A stretch of 64,000 bases of DNA, taken from the NCBI GenBank assembly GCA_028583685.1, contig JAMXIF010000002.1, positions 60,959,433 through 61,023,432 on the forward strand, in the 5' to 3' direction. The position numbers and the translations under genes are program-made. Origin of the DNA: Petaurus breviceps papuanus. Lineage: Eukaryota; Chordata; Mammalia; Diprotodontia; Petauridae. Each line of letters begins with the position of its first letter. Position 1 is the first letter of the stretch. Shown piece by piece: positions 54,156 to 64,000 of this stretch. A model generated the notes under the pieces. That model did not search any database and was not told the DNA's origin. It was given only the letters and a program-made list of their open reading frames with translations.

Positions 54156-55043
54156 CAGGGGTGGGGAACCTGTGGCCCCAAGGTCACATGTGACCTTCAA
54201 GGTCCTTGGCTGTGGCTTTTTTACTGAGTCCAAGGTTCTTTTTTTTTTAATTTATTTATTTTTAGTTTTCAACATTCAGTCCCACAAGCTTTTGAATTTC
54301 AAATTTTCTCCCCCTCCCTCTCCTTCTACTTCCCCAAGACAGCATGCAATCTGAAATAAGCTCTATATATACATTCATATTAAACATATTTAATTTTATT
54401 TATTTAATAACTAAATTAAATATTTAATTTAATTTAACATATTAAACATAATTCATAAAGAAGAATTGGGACCAATGGGAGGAACCACAATAAAGAAGAA
54501 ACAAAATAAAACAATGACAAGAGAGCAAATAGTATGCTTCAATCTGCATTCAGACTCCATAGTTCTTTCTCTGGATATGGATAGCATTTTCCATCATGAG
54601 TCTCTTGGAGTTGTCTTAGATCCTTGCATTGCTGAGAAGAGCCAAGTCTATGAAAGCTGGTCACCACATAATGTGGCTGTTACTTTGTACAATATCCTTC
54701 TAGCTCTACTCACTTCACTCAGCATCAGGTCGTATAAGTCTTTCCAGGTTTTTCTGAAGTCCACCTGCTCATCATTTCTTGTAGCACAATAGTATTCCAT
54801 TACATTCATACACCACAACTTCTTCAGCCATTTGATGGGCATCCCCTCAATTTCCAATTCTTGACCACTACTAAAAAAGCTGCTACAAATATTTTTGCAC
54901 ATGTGGGTCTGAGTCCAAGTTTTACAGAACAAATCCTTTTATTAAGGAAATTTGTTCTGTGAAGTTTGGATTCAGTCAAAGGGCTGCACTTGAGGACCTA
55001 AGAGGTCACATGTGACCTTGAGGCCACAGGTTCCCCACCCCTG
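54156..55043. mobile_element. Palindromic hAT-like MITE, copy 3, split by an L1 end
   Basis: Left part 54156-54234 (caggggtggggaacctgtgg) and right part 54909-55043 (ending ccacaggttccccacccctg) make a 203-bp element like copy 2 once the L1 insertion is set aside. Confidence 0.8.
54235..54908 (-). mobile_element. L1 3' end inserted in the palindromic MITE
   Basis: It is flanked by perfect 11-bp target-site duplications ctgagtccaag (54224-54234 and 54909-54919). The minus strand reads ORF2 C-terminal wording MPIKWLKKLWCMNVMEYYCA (54851 down) and DFRKTWKDLYDLM, then 'tccatatccagagaaagaac' and an A-tail (T-run 54238-54248). 5'-truncated, about 670 bp. Confidence 0.88.
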
Positions 55044-55099
55044 GTAACACCAGATAATCTCTCAGTTCCCTTCCAACTAAAACACTCAGCAATTTTTTG

Positions 55100-55265
55100 T
55101 AACTAACTTACTGTGTGGTGTTAACAAATCACTTAACCTTTCTAGGCCTCAGTATCCTCATCTATAATAATCCCCACTCTAGGTTTCCAAAAGGTTGTTG
55201 CAAAGAACAAATGAAATGATAGGACTGCTTTGAAAAAGTTCAATGCATACAAATAGAAGCTATGT
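55100..55265 (+). mobile_element. MIR-type CORE-SINE
   Basis: 'cacttaacctttctaggcct', 'cagtatcctcatctataata', 'aggttgttgcaaagaacaaa'. Confidence 0.6.
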
Positions 55266-55289
55266 ATGTATAGAATTTATGTATGTATA

Positions 55290-55375
55290 ATTTATTTCTC
55301 CAGCTAGATTGCAAACTCTTCAGGGACCAAACCTGGGTCACCAACTTTTCATTATCTTTTTCCATTATTAGGTGA
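55290..55375 (+). mobile_element. L2 tail-like fragment
   Basis: 'agctagattgcaaactcttc' followed by 'agggaccaaacctgggtcac'. Confidence 0.4.
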
Positions 55376-55534
55376 AGAGTATGTGATTAGTATTCAATTT
55401 TAACTTGTTCAACTGGGTCAATTCATTTTGATTTTCTTAGCCCTGAGCCCTTATGCATATCAGGTATTTAAGGCTTTTTGAATCAACCTGAATAAATAGA
55501 ATTGAGTCACATAAAACTGAACTCAACTCTCTCC

Positions 55535-56430
55535 TGACTGCTTCTCCTCTCACCTGTCTGACCATTCCTCAGTTTCCTTTGTTAGATTTTGATCCAAGCC
55601 ATTCCCCCTGAAGGTGGATGCCCTTTAGGTCTATGTCCTGGGCCATCTTCTCTTCTCTATTTAACTTGGTGATCTTGTCCCCTCCGTGGCTTCAATTCTC
55701 ACCTCTCTGCTGAGATCTATTTATCCAACCCTAACTTCTCTCTTAACCTCCAGATTCTCATTTCCAACTGCCTTTTAGACATCTCAAACTGGATATTTTG
55801 TAGACATCTTAAACTCAACATGACAAACTGTTTCTTTCCCCCAGTCTTCTCATCTTCCTAACTTCTCTATTGCTATTGAGGGGAGCACCATCCTCCCAGG
55901 CACTCAGCCTCACAAACCATCATCCTCTTCTCCTCACTCTTTTTCATTCCCCTTATACAATCAGTAGTCAATTTACCTTCATAGCATCTCTCAGAAATGC
56001 CCCCTTCTGCCCTATGGCATTGGTACCACCCTCGTGAAGACCCTCATCAGCTCATGACTGGATTACTGCAATAGCCTGCTGCCTGGTCTGCCTTTCAGGT
56101 CTCTCTCTACTCCAGGCCATCTTCCACCTACAGCTGTTCTTGGTAAAGCACAGGTGTGACTATGTGACCCTCAATCCAGTAGCTCTCTGTCACCTCCAGA
56201 ATCAACATGGAATCCCTCTGTCAGCAAAGACCTTCACAACCAGGATTCTTCCTACCTTTTTAGTCTTCTTACACCTTATTCTCTCCCATGCATTGTGAGA
56301 TCCAGTGACACTGCCCTCCTTGCTGTTCCTCAACTAAGACACTCCATCTCTTGGCTGTGTATTTTCAGTAACCATCCCCCATCTAAAATGCTATTATCCT
56401 ATGATCTAATAAATATTCCTGAACTGCACA
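55535..56430 (+). mobile_element. L2 LINE, long 3' region
   Basis: The longest L2 here: 'tgggccatcttctcttctct', 'actgccttttagacatctca', 'tcatgactggattactgcaa', 'tagcctgctgcctggtctgc', 'ccaggccatcttccacctac', 'ttcctcaactaagacactcc'. It covers the end of the ORF and the start of the 3' UTR. Confidence 0.7.
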
Positions 56431-56649
56431 AAATTGGTACCATTGTTCTTCTATATTAGTAAATACTTTCTCCAGCAGATGGCAGCAAATGAACTCAGTC
56501 TTGGGGAAAATCCAGTTTATTCATTTCAACATGTTGATTACATTTCAATTGAGTCAAAGCTTCACCATTTTGGTGTACATTCTAAAACATAGCTCTGAGA
56601 ATTCACCTCACAGTTGTCAGCACTGAATTGAAGAAGATGAAGTTATCTC

Positions 56650-56845
56650 CATGGTAGAGTAGAACAAGATTAGATTAGAACTCAATTAAATTGAGTTCAA
56701 ATTGCAACACTGCTTTTTTTTTTCTTTCTTTGTGGCCTTGAGTAAATCACTAAACTATACTGGGCCTCAGTTTCATCTGAAAAATGAAGACTTTGGGACT
56801 ATATGGTCTCTGAAGTCTTTTCCAACCAAATCTTATTAATTTGCT
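56650..56845 (+). mobile_element. MIR-related CORE-SINE with marsupial tail
   Basis: 'gagttcaaattgcaacactg', 'gggcctcagtttcatctgaa', 'atggtctctgaagtcttttc'. Confidence 0.6.
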
Positions 56846-56931
56846 TTTATATTCATGAAAGTATTACTCTAACAAATATCATCTATCTTTCCAAAATTAC
56901 TAAAGAATTGACCACTATAGTTATATAATGG

Positions 56932-56932
<1 letters not shown>

Positions 56933-56971
<39 letters not shown>

Positions 56972-57000
56972 ACACATATATGTACACATATATATGTCCT
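56933..57000. repeat. (TG)n/(TA)n microsatellite
   Basis: About 13 TG units then TATG/TACA units. Confidence 0.95.
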
Positions 57001-57261
57001 AAGTTCTCTTTTCTTTCTTTCTTACTCAGTAAGCTCCATTGGTTCCCTCTCACTACCAGGATAAAATAAAAAATTAATTCTTTGACATTCAAGGTTTTTC
57101 ATAGCCTGCCCCTCCCCTGTTACCTTTTCAGTCTTCTTCCACCTTACACACCCCACCACATACTTTGTGAACCAGGGACACTGGCCTTCCTCAAACAAGA
57201 CACCCCCATCTCCCAACTCCAGCTATATAGATTTAAGATACTGCCAGTTTCCAAAAGCACA
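57001..57261 (+). repeat. Composite duplicate: L2 piece joined to a 31-bp piece, both also found 0.8-1.5 kb downstream
   Basis: 57001-57222 matches 58549-58787 (L2 3' region) at about 93% identity with a few indels. Directly after it, 57231-57261 is identical over 31 bp to 58055-58085. The order is swapped relative to the downstream copies, where the 31-bp piece comes first. Confidence 0.8.
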
Positions 57262-57715
57262 TTGTCATAAAACTATGTGGCCCCATTACTGTATTGACAA
57301 AACTTACTAGCTTTCCTTCACAACTCAGTCAGCATTGCATTTCTTTCTGTGACCTAGTTAGTTCTTCTGCAAACCTTTTGGTCCAAGACAAAATGCCAGC
57401 CTCAGAATGCCTGTTTTTGCTGCCATTTCTATTGCCACACCTAAGTACATGTGAGGTTCCTTCTTAAATAACATCCTAGGAAAGCAACTTCACAGCCTTT
57501 TCTCTCTCAAGTCCTTCCTCATCAGTAAGATAATAACTGAGATACACTTCTAATGAGTTATACTTTTGTATAGAAACCACTATAGGTATGATTTGTCAGA
57601 GTAAAATATACATATGTGAGTAATATACAGGCAAAAAAGAGGCCCTTACTAGGAGAAATCCCAGTTCCATTTCCCTGAATTAATGGGGCCTTACTAACAA
57701 GTGCATCCTCATACA
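57262..57715. other. No gene recognised
   Basis: No gene or nameable repeat seen. Confidence 0.45.
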
Positions 57716-57719
57716 CAGA

Positions 57720-57960
57720 ATTTCTGCATTGGACCTCAGAGGATATGTAGATCAAAGTGTTCCCTCTGTGACCTGTCAGACAAGAGGTCATCAAGCCTTT
57801 CCTTGAAGCCAATTTGCCTCTCGAGATTGCCCAGTCTGTTGGGGGCAAGTTCTTATTGCTTTGATCGAGCCTAAGTTTGCCTCTCTGCATCTTCCCCCTT
57901 ATATGTTAGCAGTCCACGCTTTGACTCCTGTGTATGTCTAACTCTAAGCTGTTCCGATGC
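57720..57960 (+). mobile_element. Old unassigned interspersed repeat
   Basis: 'caagaggtcatcaagccttt', 'ccttgaagccaatttgcctc', 'gagcctaagtttgcctctct'. Same ancestral repeat as at 6333 and 16600. Confidence 0.5.
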
Positions 57961-58548
57961 CTTCTACATAACCAGAATTCCCTCTGCCCAATATAATCCT
58001 TCAGTGCTCACAGAGAAAGAAAGCAAATGCCTGCCTGCTTTGAGTTAATGAAGCATTTAAGATACTGCCAGTTTCCAAAAGCACAAGAAAAACTAAATGC
58101 TATTGTTCTGCATGTTGGCATATGCTGACACATAGCCCATCGAAGGGGAATTCCTGTTAACACTCACTGAAGCCACAGAGTCCCTTCTGAAAGTTTCCTT
58201 GGCCCTGGGCTATGGCTCAGGTCCCACAGAGGGACTTGAAAGAAAACAACAGCTTTTGGTCCAATAGGGTGAGGAGACAAACTGAGTCATAACAGTCTGG
58301 GTTTCCTAAAGGCATAGGCCGATTCATGATTCACCTCTGTAAAAGTTCTGCCCCTCGAGTCCAAGCCACGTCCTCAACAAGTGCCAAAATCTTCCATTCG
58401 GGAGTTTCATAGCTCAGCACTGTGTTCAGAAATGCCAGTACACATTATAAGGTCTTTGATCTCCAGCCCTACCCAAGCTCTTAGACTGCTGAGGAGTGTG
58501 CTTTTATGATCCCTGAAAGGGCAGGGAGCTCCAGATCTCCTAAGTTCT

Positions 58549-59135
58549 CTTTTCTTTCCGCCTTACTCAGTAAACTCCATTGGTTCCTTCTCACTTTCAG
58601 GATAAAATAAAAAAATATTTCTTTGACATTCAAGGCCCTTCATAGCTTGCCCCACCTCTGTACCCTCCTCCCCACTACCTTTTCAGTCTTCTTCCACCTT
58701 ACACATCCTACCACATACTTTGTGAACCAGTGACACTGGCCTCCATACTGTTCCTCAAACAAGACACCCCCATCTCCCAACTCCAGGCATTTCTACTGCC
58801 TGCCCCCATGCCTAGAATGCTCTCCTTCCCCATCTCTACCTCCTGGCTTCCCTGGATTCTTCAAGTTCCAGTTTACATCCTACCTTCTACAGGAAGCCTT
58901 TCCTGATCCCTCTTGAATCTAGTGTCTTCCCCATGTAGATTATTTCCAATTTATCCTGTATAAAACTAGTTTATACTTTGGTTTTAGCCTGTGCTTATCT
59001 CCTCATTAGATTGTGAGCTCCTTAAGGGAAGGGTATGTCTTTTAACCTTTCTTTGAATCCCCAGAGTTTAGCTTGGTACCTGACATGTAGTAGAGGTGCT
59101 TAATAAATATTCATTGACTGACTGTCTGACGGATT
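58549..59135 (+). mobile_element. L2 LINE 3' end
   Basis: 'caggcatttctactgcctgc', 'cctagaatgctctccttccc', 'aggaagcctttcctgatccc', 'attgtgagctccttaaggga', 'acatgtagtagaggtgctta'. Complete through the 3' tail. Confidence 0.75.
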
Positions 59136-59149
59136 CCACCTTTAGCTAG

Positions 59150-59330
59150 CTAAAGGACTTGGATCAGATTACCTGGGTTCAAATTCTGGGCTCTATCCCA
59201 ATGTCTGTGTGTCCTTGGGCAAGTCTCCTAAACTCAGCCTTAGATTCTTCATCTATAAAATGAGAAAATTGTGCTCAGTGACTTCTAAAGTCCCTTTCTG
59301 TTCAAAATCTGTGATCCTATGACCTCTGCC
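59150..59330 (+). mobile_element. MIR-related CORE-SINE with marsupial tail
   Basis: 'tacctgggttcaaattctgg', 'ctgtgtgtccttgggcaagt', 'gtgacttctaaagtcccttt'. Confidence 0.65.
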
Positions 59331-60240
59331 CTCTGTGCTTACATGATACTCAGAGGTCAAATGGACTTGAATGTACAGTGGTACATAGCTAAAAAGAAGC
59401 AAAACATGTACAAGGCATTCATCTGAAAGGTTGATTTAGCTTTCAGATCTTAGACCCAGTTACTACTGAACACGAGATCCCATAACATAATTCTTAGGAG
59501 AACTGTGGCTTTCTAGGGCACACCCATACATAGGGTATGTGGATGAGAACAATTAATCCACTTCGTACACAGTTGGAGTAGATCAAGCACAGTACACAAC
59601 CCAATTCTGTTGCTGAGAGTCATGGACAAATAGCCCAAGAGGTTAACAGTACCCACGTGTATTCACACACCCCTTTATGCAAAAATACCATATATTCTTA
59701 TAAACTTGGAGGAAATGGCTCTAAGCAAAGGATAGTTATGAGTCAGTCTCTGACTGCAATCAAGGGCTTGTCTCCCTGAATGGAGCCAGAGAACTAATTG
59801 CAGCCAAGCCATTGATGATGAATTGGCACTGTCTTTTACAATGTTTTATGTGAATCTACCAATGCAAAACAGGTCTCTGCGAGTCTGGTGGAGCTCAACA
59901 CCTCAAAGAATAGGAACAGATTAACCCAACCTCCATCTGGCCATCTGAATTGGTATGAGATCACAGGACCATAGCTAAAAGACCTGGGTTCAAGTCTCAC
60001 ATCTGAAAATCCTAACTTTGGAACCCTAGTCCATTTATCCACCAAGTGCCACGGTCATTTCTCTAAGATGATCGATTGCAGAATAGTTGCAGTTCTGCAA
60101 TGGTAGAGAGAGATTCCTCACTAAGAGCTCCCCATACCAATGAAACCACAGGTCTGATCATTTGGAGGGTCAGGGGGAAGGTTGTATATAGGCAAGTAAT
60201 CTAGTAATTCTACAAGGGCAAGCATCACAGGTTCACCACC
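59331..60240. other. No gene recognised
   Basis: No gene seen. A small SINE-body-like phrase ('aaagacctgggttcaagtct') lies at about 59979. Confidence 0.45.
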
Positions 60241-60247
60241 ATGACAC

Positions 60248-60546
60248 TAGAGATAGAGACAGAGTGACAGAGACAGACATCTGTCTATCAAGATACATAG
60301 AGATTGAGAGAGACAAAGATTCCATTTTCCTATTTGAACTTATATAGCTGCAGCCCCACCCTATCTACAATGTATCTGAGAGAGACAGAGAAACAGAGAG
60401 ACAGAGAGACAGAGACAGACAGAAACACAGAGACAGAGAAATGGATAGACAGGCAGATTATAGATGATAGACAGATAGATACATACATACATGCATAGAT
60501 CAGCCTGAGAATACACACGCACACACATGCACACACACACACACAA
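60248..60546. repeat. (AGAC/AGAG)n, (ATAC)n and (CA)n microsatellite cluster
   Basis: Purine-rich AGACAG units, then GATA/CATA units, then CA units. The frames on both strands are repeat translations. Confidence 0.9.
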
Positions 60547-60892
60547 TACCATTGTGCATGTGTGTTGGGGGAAGGGTGGAAGGGAGTGACATTCTTAAGC
60601 TCTGCTATGTGATCTTTACCCTACTTCAGTACTTCAGACCTGTTATCTTGGATGCTTCCTGTGTTTCTCCCTTGTTTTCTCTGTCTCAGCTCTCTTTTCT
60701 CAGTCTTTTTCCCCACCACATACCCTCTAATTTCGGGCAATTCTACCACTCTTCTCCCAGCTATCCCTGATCTCTGACTTCTCCAGCCAACAATTGTCTG
60801 CTCCTTCTCCAGGTTGAGTGTTTTCATGCATCTTTATGACTTCTCATCACATCTTTGCAACACACAATTGTGTTTTCAGAATAACTCCAGTG

Positions 60893-61052
60893 TGGGGCGG
60901 CCAAGTAGCACAGCGAGTAAGAGCACTGGCTCCAGTGTCAGGATGACCTGAGGATTGAATCCCGGGCTCAGACACTTAGCACCCACCCAGAAACACTTGG
61001 ACGTGTACCCTTGAGCAAGTTACTTAACCCCAATTGCTTTAAAAAAAAAAAA
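60893..61052 (+). mobile_element. Marsupial SINE, second family
   Basis: 'ggggcggccaagtagcacag', 'cgagtaagagcactggctcc', 'cccgggctcagacacttagc', 'gagcaagttacttaacccca', A-tail. Perfect 15-bp target-site duplications agaataactccagtg lie at 60878-60892 and 61053-61067. Confidence 0.93.
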
Positions 61053-61254
61053 AGAATAACTCCAGTGGCTTCTACTTGCATTTTTAACATATACCAAACT
61101 CCATTCTCTTATCTGAACCAAGAGAACTCCAGTTCCCCCGGGATCTACAATGTCTCTTCAAATTTATGATCTTTTGGGAGGAGGTGTTATTCTTTACTTC
61201 ATCGATGGATCTATCCAGCTGAGGCTTCTTGCAAGGTAATGGAATGATGAAACC

Positions 61255-61495
61255 ACCTAATAAATAATAAATTATAATTATCTTGCACTGTACAGTTTAC
61301 AAAGCATTTTCTCATACAATATCTCAATTTGTCTTCACAACAACCTTGTAATGTAGTCAGGGTATGAATTATTATTCTCATTTCATAGCTTAGGAAAGGA
61401 AGGTTAAGGGAAGTAATGTAATTTACCCAGTTACACCCCCTAGGAACTAGACCCCTGGTCTCCAGATTGGGAGTCTTGTGCACTTTCTACTATTC
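61255..61495 (-). mobile_element. MIR3-like SINE
   Basis: 'gtacagtttacaaagcattt', 'ttgtcttcacaacaaccttg', 'ctcatttcatagcttaggaa'. Confidence 0.65.
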
Positions 61496-61910
61496 TATCT
61501 AGACTCAAATAAACTAGGGAGTCTTCTTGTGACTTACTCATTTACATTTTCACAAACTCCATAAGGAAGGCAATAGGTTTTGTTGACTTGGTACAAAATA
61601 TGAGCTGGATTTTCTTTTACAACTTTTATTTTTCCTGTTTGGTTAGAAATATAAGAGGAGCTGAGTCAAAGGCAAGAGAAACTCTGACCCAATCTTACTG
61701 GCAAGAATCTTTCTGCTGGTCCTTGTCCTTGGTATATAAAAGTAGTTTGTAATATAAATATGGACAGGTATATTTCCTGCACCAAAACTCCAATAGAATT
61801 TCACTTCTACGGAGAAGGAACATGACTTCACCACCAAAGTGTTTAAAATATGTAGCCTTCCCCTTTCCCGCCCTCCAAAGGCATGGGCATGGCCAAAGAG
61901 TCCCCATCAT
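61496..61910. other. No gene recognised
   Basis: No gene or nameable repeat seen. Confidence 0.45.
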
Positions 61911-61915
61911 GATAT

Positions 61916-62170
61916 AAGCAGCTAGGTGGTACAGTGGATAGAACACTAGGCATGGAGTCAAAAAGACCTGGGTTTAAATACAACCCCAGATACTTACTGG
62001 CTGTGTGACTCAGGGCAAGTCACAACCTCTGTCTGCCTCACTCCACTCTTCCGTAAAATGGGGATAATAACAACTACCTCCACAGGGTTGTTTTGAGGAT
62101 CAAATTAGATATTTGTAAAGTACTTAACACAGTTTCTGGCACATAGTAGGTATTATATAAATGCCTATTC
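61916..62170 (+). mobile_element. Full-length MIR-type CORE-SINE
   Basis: 'agcagctaggtggtacagtg', 'ggctgtgtgactcagggcaa', 'cttccgtaaaatggggataa', 'ccacagggttgttttgagga', 'ctggcacatagtaggtatta'. Confidence 0.8.
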
Positions 62171-62735
62171 TCTTGACTTCCTTTCAAACATATAATTTAC
62201 AAAAGACCTATATTGGGAGAAGGTGGAAAGAGATGGCAACTGTAGAGCAGCAGCTACATGTGACTTCTTAAAACCCTTCTACTCTCCTCCAAAAATCTGT
62301 CTTTTCTAGATCAAGATCACACCACTATCAAAACTAGAACCCAGATCTATGGTTCAAGGTGAAGAGTTCCAAGACAAAGGCTCAATCTGGTACATTAGCC
62401 AGAAGGATTATAAGGGCCAAGGTCAAACTAAAAGTACCAGGGGGTGCCCTCCCATATACTATCTCTCTGCTAGCTGTCATCCAGCTTCATCTTTAATGAA
62501 CTCTATAGTAAGTTGGAATTAAATGTAATTAACTGTGTTACTTTTCTTCTATTCCATCAAGCATTTTAAAATGCCTGACTTTTTTTTGTAGATGTCTAGA
62601 ACATATTGAGGTATTGGTATATGTCCCAAAAATTCATTTATAAGTTGGTATTTGGAGCTCTGAACACATTTGCCCATAGAAACAGTTTCCCATAGAAAGT
62701 AAAGATAGTTAGGTTACCTGACCACAAGAACTTAT
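62171..62735. other. No gene recognised
   Basis: No gene or nameable repeat seen. Confidence 0.45.
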
Positions 62736-62739
62736 TTTT

Positions 62740-63000
62740 AATGAGTAGTATAATAATAGAATTAATTAAATACCTACTACATGCATTGCACTAGACACAA
62801 AAATGACACAGTACTTCAGTACTTATTACTGAAGAGCTTAATCTCCCTGGTCCAGCTGACAGTTTCCTCTACCACTGATGACATCATTTCATCTTTAGAA
62901 GAAGAGACACCACTCTCAGGTGTTCAAAATTCAATAAAAGTCAGCAAATGTTTACTAAGTTCCTAGTATGTGTAAAGCATCGTTCTCGGAACTAGAAAAT
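62740..63000 (-). mobile_element. L2 LINE 3' end fragments
   Basis: 'attaaatacctactacatgc' (62764) and 'caaatgtttactaagttcct', 'agtatgtgtaaagcatcgtt' (62945-62984). Confidence 0.5.
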
Positions 63001-63007
63001 GTTTTTC

Positions 63008-63246
63008 AAGGGGAATAGGATAGAACACTGGGCCTGAAGTCAGGAAGGCCTGAGTTCAAATTTGACTTCAGACACTTACTAGCTATATGACCCTGGGAAA
63101 GTCACTTAACCCTGTTTGCTTGTTTTCTTATCTGTAAAATGAGCTGGAGAAGATGTCATACCACTCCATTATCTTTCCCAAGAAAACCCTAAATGGGGTC
63201 ACAAAGATGAGGGACATGACTGAAACAACTGAACAATAAAAAAAAT
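63008..63246 (+). mobile_element. Marsupial tRNA-derived SINE, long form
   Basis: 'gaagtcaggaaggcctgagt', 'gaccctgggaaagtcactta', 'tgtaaaatgagctggagaag', 'gaaaaccctaaatggggtca', 'gacatgactgaaacaactga'. Confidence 0.88.
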
Positions 63247-63265
63247 CATAAGAAAGTATTAAGGT

Positions 63266-63571
63266 TGGGGCGGCCAGGTAGCACAGAGAGTAAGAGCACT
63301 GGCTCCAGTGTCAGAACGACCTGGAGATGGAATCCTGGGCTCGGACACTTAGCACCCACCCAGAAACACCTGGCCGTGTAACCTTGAGCAAGTTACTTAA
63401 CCCCAATTGCTTAGGGGCAGCCAGGTGGCTCAGCGAGTAAGAGCACCGGCTCCAGTGTTGGGACGACCTGGAGATCAAATTCCGGGCTCAGACACTCAGC
63501 ACCACACCCAGAAATAACTGGCCATGTAACCTTGAGCAAGTTACTTAACCCTGATTGCTTAAAAAAAAAAA
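63266..63571 (+). mobile_element. Head-to-tail dimeric SINE (second family), one A-tail, one target-site duplication
   Basis: Monomer 1 (63266-63413) starts ggggcggccaggtagcacag and ends 'accccaattgctta'. With no A-run, monomer 2 (63414-63560) follows at once with ggggcagccaggtggctcag and ends in the only A-tail. Perfect 13-bp direct repeats aaagtattaaggt lie at 63253-63265 and 63572-63584 and flank the pair as a whole. The two monomers differ at many positions (for example 'cacttagcacccacccaga' against 'cactcagcaccacacccaga'), so this is not a simple recent tandem copy. Confidence 0.88.
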
Positions 63572-63679
63572 AAAGTATTAAGGTACCAAGTACAGCTTTC
63601 TTCCTCTAGGACCCATGTGTACGATTTATAAATTACATATTCAAAAGTTAGAGGCTCCTTAGCAGCTACCACAGGGAAT

Positions 63680-63830
63680 GAATGAATGAACAATGAATAA
63701 AAAAGTCTTTAAGCACGTACTATATGGCAAGGACTGACCTTAGACCAAAAGATAAAGATAAAAATCAAGAAAGGCTCTGCTTTCAAGAAGCTCACATTCT
63801 AACAAGGGAGACAACACCTATATAGGTGAA
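63680..63830 (-). mobile_element. L2 LINE 3' end
   Basis: 'gaatgaatgaatgaacaatg', 'tttcaagaagctcacattct'. Confidence 0.6.
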
Positions 63831-64000
63831 CAAGAACCACTCTGTCTTGGCCCATGCCTTGAAGACTGCACAAATGCCCTCAAAGAGAATATATTCTCAC
63901 AGTAAACAAATATTTTCTTCAACAGATATCTTGCCTCAGGCTGTTTCGGAACTATATCTCCAGGTCTCATTCCTGGATGAGGTAAGTCTGGAAAAAATAC

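Noticed and set aside
1-64000. CRISPR arrays, operons, ribosome binding sites, prokaryotic mobile elements
   Set aside because: SINE/LINE content, intronless retropseudogene and microsatellites show vertebrate nuclear DNA. No such structures were seen.
1-64000. tRNA, snRNA, 5S or 7SL genes
   Set aside because: tRNA-like A/B-box wording occurs only in SINE heads. No stand-alone RNA gene was recognised by eye, though a covariance-model scan was not possible.

Overview
This is vertebrate nuclear DNA, almost certainly from a marsupial. The window is AT-rich, poor in CpG, full of microsatellites, and densely packed with tRNA-derived CORE-type SINEs of the kind that fill marsupial genomes (heads such as gggcagctaggtggcacagt, bodies with 'acctgagttcaaat' and 'gggcaagtcacttaaccc'). 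It also has L1 elements with marsupial-style 3' ends, and many old L2, CR1/L3 and MIR remnants. All family calls were made by eye from remembered consensus sequences, with no library search. I cannot name the species.

No intact host protein-coding gene is visible. The only gene-derived sequence is a processed RPL26-like pseudogene (about 20.15-20.71 kb) with an A-tail and matching target-site duplications. Nearly all other long reading frames lie in microsatellites or transposons. The window is best read as intergenic or intronic DNA. One CpG-enriched block near 0.46-0.73 kb could be a promoter or first exon, but this is weak.

Layout. 0-8 kb: CpG-rich block, L1 3' end, L2 and MIR fragments, an L2 hit by two later insertions, and a possible LTR fossil. 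8.05-13.2 kb: one L1 insertion with both target-site duplications, carrying two later hAT elements and a GGAA array. 14-20 kb: an unclassified 1-kb block, SINEs, L2. 20-27 kb: RPL26 pseudogene, SINEs, a 100-N gap in a TC array, and an old solo LTR inside an L2. 27-34 kb: SINEs, including one split by a 92-bp copy of DNA found 0.3 kb away in inverted orientation. 34.9-37.65 kb: an ORF1-only, HAL1-like element on the minus strand. 38-46 kb: L1 ends, L2, a hAT element split by a 510-bp retroposon, and a CR1/L3 element split by an inverted copy of a neighbouring L2. 47-55 kb: SINEs, two palindromic hAT elements (one split by an L1 end), and a TCTG array with a 10-N gap. 55-64 kb: a long L2, a rearranged duplication, SINEs, and a head-to-tail dimeric SINE inserted as one unit.

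The most interesting signal is not a gene system. Three separate places carry short copies of sequence from 0.3-2 kb away (two inverted, one with its parts in swapped order). This looks like repeated template-switch or templated-insertion repair in one neighbourhood.
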